In this document: positions 57,063 through 64,000 of the stretch, in pieces
Numbering within the stretch: the stretch's first letter is position 1
Layout of the letters: every line of letters starts with the position of its first letter
NCBI RefSeq assembly: GCF_020164745.1
Contig: NZ_JAIUGV010000005.1
Span: forward strand, 370,692 to 434,691
DNA: 64,000 bases
Direction: 5' to 3'
Source of the DNA: Mesorhizobium sp. ES1-4
Lineage (GTDB): Bacteria; Pseudomonadota; Alphaproteobacteria; Rhizobiales; Rhizobiaceae
Translations under genes and position numbers: made by a program
The notes under the pieces: model-generated
The model's database searches: none
The model's input: only the letters and a program-made list of their open reading frames with translations
Told to the model about the DNA's origin: nothing

Positions 57063-57428
57063 ATGACGCTGGACGACTATAACGGCTTCTGCGCCTCGCT
57101 GCCTGCAACGAATCACGTGGTACAGTGGGGCGGTGCCCATGTCTGGAAGGTCGGAACCAAGGTGTTTGCGATCGGTGGCTGGGATCAAGGGCAGCAGGTC
57201 TTCGTCACCTTCAAATGTTCCGACATCGCTTATGACGTGCTCAAGGAGCAGCCAGGGTTGCGGCCCGCGCCTTATCTTGCCTCCCGCGGCATGAAGTGGA
57301 TCCAGCGTCAGACAAGCCAGAGCATGGATGATGGCGCGCTGCAGGACTATTTGCGCGAGAGCCATCGCCTTGTCGCCCTGAAGCTGACGAAGCAGGCGCG
57401 CAAGGAATTGGGGCTTGCCGCAGGCTAA
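57063..57428 (+). CDS. MmcQ/YjbR family DNA-binding protein
   Basis: Small cytoplasmic protein with the CyaY-like/YjbR fold, 121 residues. Typical landmarks are MTLDDYNGFCASLPATNHVV at the start, WGGAHVWKVGTKVFAIGGW near 20-38, VTFKCSDIAYDVLKEQPG at about 45-62 and PAPYLASRGMKWIQ near 65-78. Double-wing DNA binding is reported for family members; the cellular role is unclear. The ATG at 57063 is taken because upstream in-frame sequence runs through the palindromic repeat and the clpB end. Confidence 0.85.
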   Translation: MTLDDYNGFCASLPATNHVVQWGGAHVWKVGTKVFAIGGWDQGQQVFVTFKCSDIAYDVLKEQPGLRPAPYLASRGMKWIQRQTSQSMDDGALQDYLRESHRLVALKLTKQARKELGLAAG

Positions 57429-57576
57429 CGGATAATCCTCGACGCGCCGGAAACCGCCATCTTCATGCCCGGTTCATGTTGGAACCATATGGTGGGTAAC
57501 TGGTTTGCTGGCGAAGGGTTCGCCGAACTGGACAATGCCGGGCGGCGGCACATACGGACCGGAGAGCTTCGCCACC

Positions 57577-59070
57577 ATGCTGCGCACTATCTTCACCCTT
57601 TCGGCGCTTGTTGCGGGACTGGTGTGTTCCAACGCGTTCGCCGCGCCGACGCATGACGGCGCGGCCCAGCCTGTCCGGGCGGCCGAGAGCGGCGGCATTC
57701 TGCTCGCCCAGGACGGCAATCTCGATATCTATTACGATGCCAGGGGCAATCGCGTCATCGTCGACGCGGATACCGGCAAGGTGATCGCCATCCAGCCGCC
57801 GCAGACACGGCTTGACCGCCGCGCACTGCGCCGTGACACACGGCTGCGCGAGCTGGGGCGTGCCCCCGCCGGCGATGACCGGTACTATCTCGACGATCCC
57901 CAGGACATGGCACGCTTCCGCCGCAGACAACTGGAAGAGGAGGGCCGGGTCATTCCGCCGCCAGCCGACGAATACGATCCTTACGGAAACGGTTCGGTCG
58001 ATGCCTATCCGCCGGCACCGCAGGATGACGGCAACTACGACAACAACTATCCCGATGCCCCGCGGCCGGCAAAGCCGGGCACCATCAAGCGCCTCCCGCT
58101 GAACGAGGCGTCTATAGACCCGGTCCAGCCGGCAGCTCCGCCGGAACAGACCGAGCCCATGGACCAGGCGGCATTGCCGCCAAGGGCTGCCGGGAAGACG
58201 TCAGTCGGTCCGTCGCTTTCGCTGGGCTCACGCCAGGACGTGGCAGCGCTACAGGTGCTGCTCGACCGTGGCGGTGCTTCGCCTGGTGTCATCGACGGGC
58301 GCTTCGGTTCGAACGTCGACAAGGCGCTGGCAGCCTACAACGAGATCAATGGCGGCAGCCTCAAATCGACCGACGCGGCCGGCATCCAGGCCGCACTCTC
58401 GCAATCCGGCGGCGACGCCTTCGCCAACTACACCATCACGGCGGAGGATGCCGCCGGTCCCTATGTCGCCTCCATCCCGGAAGACTACAGCCAGAAGGCG
58501 CAGCTCGACCGCATGGGCTACACGTCAGTGGCCGAGGCGCTGGCCGAGCGTTTCCACATGGACGAAAACTATCTCAAGGCGCTCAATCCGGGTGCCAACT
58601 TCAATCGTCCCGGCACGATCATCAAGGTCGCCAATTTCGGCAGACTGGTGTCGACGCCGGTAGCCCGCATCGTAGCCGACAAGGGCAAGAAGGAAGTCTT
58701 TGCCTATGACGCGTCGGGCAAGCTGGTCGCGGCCTATCCCGCCACGATCGGCTCATCGGACACGCCGTCCCCGACGGGCATCCACGCGGTATCCCGTGTC
58801 GCACTCGATCCGAACTACACCTACAATCCCAACATCAACTTCAAGCAGGGCGAGAACACCAAGGTCCTGACCATTCCGCCGGGACCCAATGGACCGGTCG
58901 GATCGGTGTGGATCGCCTTGGACAAGCCGACCTACGGCATCCACGGCACGCCGGAGCCGTCGAAAATCGGCAAGACCGAAAGCCATGGGTGTGTCCGGCT
59001 GACCAACTGGGACGCACGGGAACTGGCCAAGCTGGTCTCGCCCGGTGTGCCGGTGGAGTTCGTCGAATAG
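57577..59070 (+). CDS. L,D-transpeptidase (ErfK/YbiS/YcfS type)
   Basis: Predicted periplasmic enzyme that makes 3-3 crosslinks in peptidoglycan or attaches proteins to it. The 497 residues start with a signal peptide (cleavage near FAA/PT, residue 23). After a Pro/Asp-rich stretch comes a peptidoglycan-binding domain (VAALQVLLDRGGASPGVI, about 225-265), then a LysM-like or spacer region, then the YkuD domain (about 365-497) with the catalytic histidine and cysteine in HGTPEPSKIGKTESHGCVRL. ATG at 57577 has GGAG about 14 bases upstream; TTG at 57505 would add a poor leader. This fits the heavily L,D-crosslinked walls of Rhizobiales, but the exact substrate is unknown. Confidence 0.9.
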   Translation: MLRTIFTLSALVAGLVCSNAFAAPTHDGAAQPVRAAESGGILLAQDGNLDIYYDARGNRVIVDADTGKVIAIQPPQTRLDRRALRRDTRLRELGRAPAGDDRYYLDDPQDMARFRRRQLEEEGRVIPPPADEYDPYGNGSVDAYPPAPQDDGNYDNNYPDAPRPAKPGTIKRLPLNEASIDPVQPAAPPEQTEPMDQAALPPRAAGKTSVGPSLSLGSRQDVAALQVLLDRGGASPGVIDGRFGSNVDKALAAYNEINGGSLKSTDAAGIQAALSQSGGDAFANYTITAEDAAGPYVASIPEDYSQKAQLDRMGYTSVAEALAERFHMDENYLKALNPGANFNRPGTIIKVANFGRLVSTPVARIVADKGKKEVFAYDASGKLVAAYPATIGSSDTPSPTGIHAVSRVALDPNYTYNPNINFKQGENTKVLTIPPGPNGPVGSVWIALDKPTYGIHGTPEPSKIGKTESHGCVRLTNWDARELAKLVSPGVPVEFVE

Positions 59071-59112
59071 ACCCGCGTCGACATGCCAGGGTGACGAAGT
59101 TCAGTTCGATTT

Positions 59113-59745
59113 TCAGCCGATGATTTTTCGCACCAGGGCGGCGCGCGGCGAAATCGCGTATACAAGCTGTACCACGAGCATAAAGCCGACGCTGAGCAGC
59201 GGGCTGATCAGGCAAAGTGCGGCGCCGACGGCCCAAAGGACCTGAGCCTTGACGATGCGCAGGTAAACCATGCGCTTCGTCTCCGCGTCGAGATCCTCCG
59301 CGGCAAAGCCGCTTTTGTCCGCATAATGCCAGCTGGCAGACAGCGTGACGCCGAGCATCAGCAGGTTGAGCCAGTAAACCAGCACCGCAGTCCTGAACTC
59401 GAGGAAATCGGCCAGAAGGTCGGTCGAGAACGGCAAGAGCGCGATAAAAGCGAGAAAGCACAGGTTCAGCGTGGCCAGCCGTCTGTCGGATCTGGCGATC
59501 AAACCATGTTGCGCCTGCTGGCCGAACCAGAAGATGGTCAGTGTCAGGAAGCTCAGGGCATAGGTGAGGAAGCGGGGTGCCAGTGCCGCGATGGCGGCAA
59601 GCAGATCGTGTTCGGAACGGATCGCCTCGTGCGCCGGCACCCTGATCTCGAGAACAATGAGGGTGAGCGCGATGGCGAAGACACCGTCGGTCAGGCCGAC
59701 CACGCGGTGAAGCCCTGTCTGGGACGGTTCGAGCGGTCGCTTCAT
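59113..59745 (-). CDS. TMEM175-family (DUF1211) potassium channel-like protein
   Basis: Integral membrane protein of 210 residues, six predicted helices. The family motif (R/H)xxxxxDGVFAIA is seen as HRVVGLTDGVFAIALTLIVL near residues 13-32, in helix 1 where TMEM175 channels form their hydrophobic gate. Bacterial TMEM175 proteins are leak-type K+ channels; selectivity here is inferred. ATG at 59745 follows AGGG by eight bases and is preferred to ATG at 59754. It is divergent from the MFS gene and convergent with the L,D-transpeptidase. Confidence 0.85.
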   Translation of the reverse strand: MKRPLEPSQTGLHRVVGLTDGVFAIALTLIVLEIRVPAHEAIRSEHDLLAAIAALAPRFLTYALSFLTLTIFWFGQQAQHGLIARSDRRLATLNLCFLAFIALLPFSTDLLADFLEFRTAVLVYWLNLLMLGVTLSASWHYADKSGFAAEDLDAETKRMVYLRIVKAQVLWAVGAALCLISPLLSVGFMLVVQLVYAISPRAALVRKIIG

Positions 59746-59907
59746 CGGTTGCATCCCTGGCCTGATCGCTTGTGAAGCTTAACATGGCATCCGCCGATTG
59801 CACCGGGCCCAGTGCGCTCCTGGCAATGTGGTCAGTCCAACCTGGGTTCAACGACATCGATGCACTGGCTGGTTGTTGCGGCCGCGCCGGCGGTTTAAGC
59901 AGATTGC

Positions 59908-61461
59908 ATGCATTCCCCAAGCAAAGCCGCTGCCATTCCGCCGCCTACCGCAAACGGCACGTTCTGTCCGCAATCGCAGCGGCGTTATGTGTTGATCGCG
60001 GCCATCCTTGCTTCGGCGCTCGGCTTCATCGACGGGTCCATCCTAGCCATCGCCATGCCGGCGATCCGCGTCGATCTCGGAGCCGGCCTCGCCGAGGCGC
60101 AGTGGATTTCCAACGCCTATGCGCTGACGCTCTCGGCGCTGATCCTTGCCGGCGGTGCCGCAGGCGACCGGTTCGGGCTTCGCCGTGCCTTCGTGGCCGG
60201 CATTGCGCTGTTCGTCGCAGCCTCGCTTGCCTGCGCGCTGGCGCCGAACGCTGTCGTGCTGATCGCGTTTCGCGCGCTCCAGGGCATCGGCGCTGCCATC
60301 ATGGTGCCGGGCAGCCTCGCCATCATCGCCAAGGCCTATCCGAAAAAAGAGCGCGGCAGGGCGATCGGCATCTGGGCGGCGGCCTCGGCATTGACCACGG
60401 CTCTCGGCCCCGTGCTCGGCGGCTTGGTGCTGTCGGCTTTCGGCGATGGCATCTGGCGAGCGATCTTCGCGGTCAACCTGCCGCTCGGCCTGATCTCGAT
60501 CTATCTGCTGCTCGCCAAGATTCCGGCCGATGCGCCGACGGAGAAACGCAGCCTTGACCTTGCCGGCGGAGCGCTTGCGACGCTGGCCTTCGGCGCGCTC
60601 GCCTATGGGCTGACTTCGATGAGCGCCAGCGGCGAGAGCCACATGGCCGGCCCAAGCATTGCCGCCGGCGCCGTGCTGCTTGTCGTCTTCATTCTGTTCG
60701 AACGGCGGCAGCGCGAGCCGATGATCGACCTCAGCCTGTTTCGCATCGGTGCATTCGCCGGTGCCAATGCCGCGACTTTCTTCCTCTATTTCGCGCTGTC
60801 GGCCAATCTTTTTTACCTGCCGATGCTGCTGATCGCCGGCTGGGGGCTGAGCACGGCCGAGGTCGGCTTCATCTTCCTGCCGCTGTCGGCGTCGATCGCG
60901 CTTCTGTCTGGACCTGTCGGCAAGCTGTCGGACCGGATCGGGCCGCGCTTTCCCATTGCCTGCGGCAGCCTGATCGTGGCGATTGCCTTCGCCGGGCTTG
61001 CCTTGCTCGCCCATGCCGGCTTTCACCATTTCTGGACGGGCACCTTCCCTCTGATGGCGCTGATGGGGCTCGGAATGGCGTTGGTCGTGTCGCCATTGTC
61101 GACCGCGATCATGACGGCGGTGGAAGACAAGGACACCGGGGCGGCTTCCGGCATCAACAACGCCGTCTCACGCATCGGCGGCCTGATCGCGGTGGCGGCG
61201 ATGGGGTCGCTCGCTGCCTGGATTTATGCCAATGCCCTGGAGGCCAATGCTGCGGGCGGGGTGCCCGGCTTCGGCGAACCGCCACCGACCGGACTTTCGC
61301 CGGCACTCGATGCGGCAAGAATCGCCGCCAGCGACGCTGCCTTTTCTGCCGTCTCCTCGGTGACCGCGCTGCTTTGCCTGCTTTCGGCCGTCATTGCATG
61401 GATGACGATTTCCGGCGAGGCGCTGCCGTGGTCGCGGCACGCAGAACCTAGGCAGGACTGA
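59908..61461 (+). CDS. MFS drug/H+ antiporter, DHA2 (EmrB/QacA) type
   Basis: Proton-driven exporter of 517 residues with 14 predicted helices, the number that separates DHA2 from 12-helix MFS pumps. Motifs: GFIDGSILAIAMPAIRVDLG near 39-58 (motif D1), GDRFGLRRAFVAG near 85 (motif A), RALQGIGAAIMVPGSLAII near 120 and WRAIFAVNLPLGLISI near 180 (motif C/H region). No regulator or membrane-fusion (EmrA) partner adjoins, so it probably works alone across the inner membrane. The substrate cannot be told from sequence. Confidence 0.88.
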   Translation: MHSPSKAAAIPPPTANGTFCPQSQRRYVLIAAILASALGFIDGSILAIAMPAIRVDLGAGLAEAQWISNAYALTLSALILAGGAAGDRFGLRRAFVAGIALFVAASLACALAPNAVVLIAFRALQGIGAAIMVPGSLAIIAKAYPKKERGRAIGIWAAASALTTALGPVLGGLVLSAFGDGIWRAIFAVNLPLGLISIYLLLAKIPADAPTEKRSLDLAGGALATLAFGALAYGLTSMSASGESHMAGPSIAAGAVLLVVFILFERRQREPMIDLSLFRIGAFAGANAATFFLYFALSANLFYLPMLLIAGWGLSTAEVGFIFLPLSASIALLSGPVGKLSDRIGPRFPIACGSLIVAIAFAGLALLAHAGFHHFWTGTFPLMALMGLGMALVVSPLSTAIMTAVEDKDTGAASGINNAVSRIGGLIAVAAMGSLAAWIYANALEANAAGGVPGFGEPPPTGLSPALDAARIAASDAAFSAVSSVTALLCLLSAVIAWMTISGEALPWSRHAEPRQD

Positions 61462-61469
61462 AGGCCAGC

Positions 61470-61561
61470 ATAATTCCAGGAAAAGAGTTTAACAGCCTCC
61501 GTCCGGAATTGCGTGGAAACAAAGAGTTAGAGCAGTTCGGCGCGCGTTGCCCCGCTCTAAC
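61470..61561. repeat. Dispersed intergenic repeat, copy 2, with terminal hairpin
   Basis: ATAATTCCAGGAAAAG, CGTCCGGAATTGCGTGGAAA and CAAAGAGTTAGAGCAGTTC (61470-61538) match copy 1 at 17793-17870 read on the other strand. GTTAGAGC (61526-61533) pairs with GCTCTAAC (61554-61561), giving a hairpin between the convergent MFS and M23 genes that may stop both. Confidence 0.6.
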
Positions 61562-61563
61562 GC

Positions 61564-63594
61564 TCAGCCTTCGATCTTGGCGCTGGCGACCTTGAGCGAA
61601 TTGCCATCTTCCTGCTTCAGCAGATCGTCGATGCGCTCACGCTCGCGTTTGAAGGCGACGAGGTCGTCGCCCTTCAGCACCTTGCCGACCGGCAGGCGGA
61701 CACGCATCGGATCGACCTTGGTGCCGTTGACGATCAGCTCGTAGTGCAGGTGCGGGCCAGTGGCGAGGCCGGTCTGGCCGAGATAGCCGATGGTCTGGCC
61801 CTGACGGACGTGCACGCCGGGCTCGATGCCTTTGGCAAAGGCACTCTGGTGATTGTACGAGGTCTCGTAGCCATTGGCATGGCGGATGATGATCTGCTTC
61901 CCATAGCCGCCGGCCCAACCGACTTTTTCGATGGTGCCGTTGCCGGCGGCGATGATCGGCGTGCCGATCGGGGCCGCCCAGTCGACGCCGGTATGCATGC
62001 GGACATAACCAAGGATCGGATGTTTGCGGGGACCGAAACCGGAGCGGAATTTGCCGGCGGGCAGGGGATTGCGCAACAGGAACTGCCTGGCGCTCGATCC
62101 GTCCTCATCGAAATAGTCCGTGCTGCCGTCCTGCATCTGGAAACGATAGAAGTTGCGCGTCTGGCCGCCAAAGGTCGCCGAAACATACAGAAGTTCGGAA
62201 TTGTCGGACGTCTGGTCGTCGCCGTCGGGCTGCGAGAACAGCACTTCAATACGATCGGCCGGGTTGAGGCGGGATTGGAAGTCGACATCGGATGCCAAGA
62301 GCTTGATCAGCCGCTGGGTCATCGCCTTGGACATGCCGTAGGAATAGGCGGCGCGGTAAATGCCGTCATAGACGTTGGGCAGATTGCCGCGCACCACCAC
62401 CGGCGCCGACGAATCGTCGAACGCCGTCAGCAATTCCGGATTGGGCTCGGGCTCTTGCGCCGGCACGTACTGGCCACGATCGTCGAGCGCGATGGTCACG
62501 ATATGCGTGGTCTTGTCGTAGACGCTGGTGCGCACGACCTTCGCGACATCGCCATGAACCTCGAGGCCAACACGCAGTACGGTTCCGGCCTTGAGCACCG
62601 GGGCGTTGAGCAGCTTGGCGATCGCTTCGGCCATGCCGGTGGCATCCTCGCCCGTGTAGCCCGAATCGGCAAAAGCCTCGGTGAGGTCGGTGTCCTTGGT
62701 GAAGGGGATGATTTCCTCGGCGAATGCCGGCGCCTGGTCGTCAGCGTTTGCACGTGGTGACACCGAGACGTTTTCCGGCACGATCTTGACGTCGTAGGAG
62801 CCAGCCATGCTCTCGGCAAAAGCTTCGCCGAATCGCTGCGGATCGACATAATGGAGTGAAGCCACCTGCACGGCGCCGTCGCTGAGGTCTGTTCCGGCTT
62901 CGCGCACCACCTTTTCAACTTCGTCGGCGGACAGGTCGCTCTTCTCGTCGAAGGAAGCCGTCTCGATGGGGAAATCGACGGTCTTCAGACTCATTTCGCT
63001 TTCGACCTTGGCGCCGTAGATCTGGCCGGAAGCGGCCGAGGCTGTCGCTGGCTGCGCTGATGTATCGTCGCCATCGTCGCCGAACACCTGCATGGGGTCG
63101 AAGGGCGGGTAAGCCCGGTTGGTGGTGTGGCCGGCAGCGAGTGCCATCTTGATCTGCACGAAAGGCATAGTGTGGATGACATCGCGGTCGCCGACCTTGG
63201 TGACCATCGACACTTCCATGCGACGACGGTCGTTGGCCTTGGCGATCTGGCGCGGCGCCACCAGCCTGGTGGTCTTGGCCACTTCGCCGGAATCGCCATT
63301 GCTGGCGAGGCCGATCAGTTCGGCGATCTCGGGTGGGGTGGCCAGTTGCTGGCGCCCGTCAAGGGCGGCAAACAGCGCGACGCCCATCAGAACGCTCGAG
63401 GTCACGCCCGTCAGAAAAGTTCCCGACAACCAGCGCGCGGAAACCTCACGCCGATCGGGCGGGCCGCTGCGGCCGTCCGCGATAAGCGGCGGCTCATTGC
63501 CGAGTTCGGCTATGACATCTTCCGTGTCTGGCATCCAGAAAGGCTGCTTCTTCCCCGGGCGGAACGGCTTGTCGCTCTTGTTGGGCCATGACAT
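61564..63594 (-). CDS. M23-family peptidoglycan endopeptidase
   Basis: Membrane-anchored periplasmic metallopeptidase, 676 residues, of the MepM/LytM kind. A short basic cytoplasmic tail leads to one membrane helix (about 58-78). A long region follows, including LysM/Opacity-like beta segments with GTVLRVGLEVHGD, and then the M23 domain from about 530. Its zinc ligands appear in MHTGVDWAAPIGTPI (H, D) and TGPHLHYELIVNG (HxH). The NHQSAF segment supplies the further active-site histidine. With the nearby L,D-transpeptidase it suggests this segment serves cell-wall remodelling. Start ATG at 63594; the longer frame upstream has no support. Confidence 0.9.
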   Translation of the reverse strand: MSWPNKSDKPFRPGKKQPFWMPDTEDVIAELGNEPPLIADGRSGPPDRREVSARWLSGTFLTGVTSSVLMGVALFAALDGRQQLATPPEIAELIGLASNGDSGEVAKTTRLVAPRQIAKANDRRRMEVSMVTKVGDRDVIHTMPFVQIKMALAAGHTTNRAYPPFDPMQVFGDDGDDTSAQPATASAASGQIYGAKVESEMSLKTVDFPIETASFDEKSDLSADEVEKVVREAGTDLSDGAVQVASLHYVDPQRFGEAFAESMAGSYDVKIVPENVSVSPRANADDQAPAFAEEIIPFTKDTDLTEAFADSGYTGEDATGMAEAIAKLLNAPVLKAGTVLRVGLEVHGDVAKVVRTSVYDKTTHIVTIALDDRGQYVPAQEPEPNPELLTAFDDSSAPVVVRGNLPNVYDGIYRAAYSYGMSKAMTQRLIKLLASDVDFQSRLNPADRIEVLFSQPDGDDQTSDNSELLYVSATFGGQTRNFYRFQMQDGSTDYFDEDGSSARQFLLRNPLPAGKFRSGFGPRKHPILGYVRMHTGVDWAAPIGTPIIAAGNGTIEKVGWAGGYGKQIIIRHANGYETSYNHQSAFAKGIEPGVHVRQGQTIGYLGQTGLATGPHLHYELIVNGTKVDPMRVRLPVGKVLKGDDLVAFKRERERIDDLLKQEDGNSLKVASAKIEG

Positions 63595-63928
63595 TTGCCT
63601 GTCACGGCAGGTTAAGTCAACGAAGCCCCAGGCCCCGGTCGAAATCCCCTCGTGCACTTCTTCTATAGAGCGCTGTGGAAAGCGCGCGGCGTGCCTTCGT
63701 CTGCAGGGCTTGTCGCACGCTTCCTTTACGAGGCGCATAAAGAGGCGATCGCTCGGCTGAACCTTTGCCTCTCTCGTTGGCCTTGGTGTCGACCGTCAAT
63801 GCGGCGGCAATAGGGCTCGTTGGTGGCCGCCGCCTCCCGTTGCCGCGTGTTCCCTAGCGGCAGTCGGCTATCCACAGGCCCGCCCGAAGTTTCTGTCGCA
63901 AAAAGTTCAAAAACATCTGAGATCGGTG
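63595..63928. other. Gene-free region between the M23 gene and rrn promoter
   Basis: No convincing gene in 334 bases. It includes the leader of the M23 gene on the minus strand and the upstream flank of the ribosomal promoter. The last 30 bases are A-rich (CGCAAAAAGTTCAAAAACATC, read around 63897-63917), as expected for an UP element that contacts the RNA polymerase alpha subunit. Confidence 0.55.
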
Positions 63929-63958
63929 TTGACAGTTTTGGTTGGTGGCGACTATATA
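63929..63958 (+). promoter_or_regulatory. Probable rRNA operon promoter
   Basis: A perfect TTGACA (63929-63934), 17-base spacer, CTATAT (63952-63957) or TATATA with 18, is the strongest promoter in the window. It is followed by CGCCTCACGAACGAGGGCGG, which resembles the leader just after the start site of rhizobial rrn operons, and preceded by an A-rich tract. The 16S gene would lie a few hundred bases past the window edge. Confidence 0.7.
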
Positions 63959-64000
63959 CGCCTCACGAACGAGGGCGGTGCGCCGCTGGCGACGAAGAAG

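Overview
The window looks like the chromosome of a Mesorhizobium-type member of the Rhizobiales. It is GC-rich and densely coded. It carries typical alphaproteobacterial genes: a DUF4167 protein, a DUF1178 protein, an EI-Ntr PtsP, an NrsF/DUF1109 anti-sigma factor, a twin-TM HIG1-like protein and an etfBA/hydroxybutyryl-CoA dehydrogenase cluster. Short palindromic intergenic repeats of a kind common in rhizobia are present. No transposase, integrase, prophage or CRISPR array was seen. Most of the window reads as core chromosome.

Layout. 1-2083: argH (minus, cut by the window edge), divergent from a TlpA-type thioredoxin. 2257-6632: ugpBAEC, a complete sn-glycerol-3-phosphate ABC importer. 6672-10510: fbpABC, a ferric iron ABC importer on the minus strand, with a TGA-N9-TCA iron-responsive box overlapping its promoter. 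10631-13249: an uncharacterised minus-strand group of a glycine-zipper membrane protein, an Ig/CARDB-like protein and a 45-residue membrane peptide. 13437-14673: a SigF-like ECF sigma factor and its NrsF anti-sigma factor behind a GTAACA-N16-CGAA promoter. 14812-16809: a PAS-PAS-PAS-GGDEF diguanylate cyclase. 16874-19800: hbd, etfA, etfB. 19981-28112: a run of mostly small metabolic, membrane and repair genes (rhomboid protease, cobalamin adenosyltransferase, SDR, BrkB, EamA, GluQRS, AlkA-like glycosylase, HNH nuclease, DsbB, YqaA).

28237-28377 is a tRNA-Leu(CAA) gene with its own promoter. 28515-31195 is a FemAB-like acyltransferase plus a polysaccharide flippase. 31318-43264 holds secA, a parvulin isomerase, a TetR regulator, argJ-GNAT-mutT, an isolated Flp pilin with a small membrane protein, comF-grxC-nitrilase-DUF1178, and a MarR regulator divergent from an EamA transporter (to 44250) across two operator-like palindromes. 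44307-52842 holds ubiG, a hybrid histidine kinase, and lysC-ptsP-prfA-prmC. 53143-63594 holds the DUF4167 protein, clpB, an MmcQ/YjbR protein, an L,D-transpeptidase, a TMEM175-like channel, an MFS exporter and an M23 endopeptidase. The window ends in what looks like a strong rRNA operon promoter (63929-63958), so a 16S gene is expected just beyond the right edge.

The least explained part is 10631-13249. It lies between the iron importer and the ECF sigma module and is the best candidate for an undescribed system. Starts were chosen by ribosome-binding sites and family length; several are GTG or TTG. Function calls come from motifs read by eye and memory of the families, without database searches.
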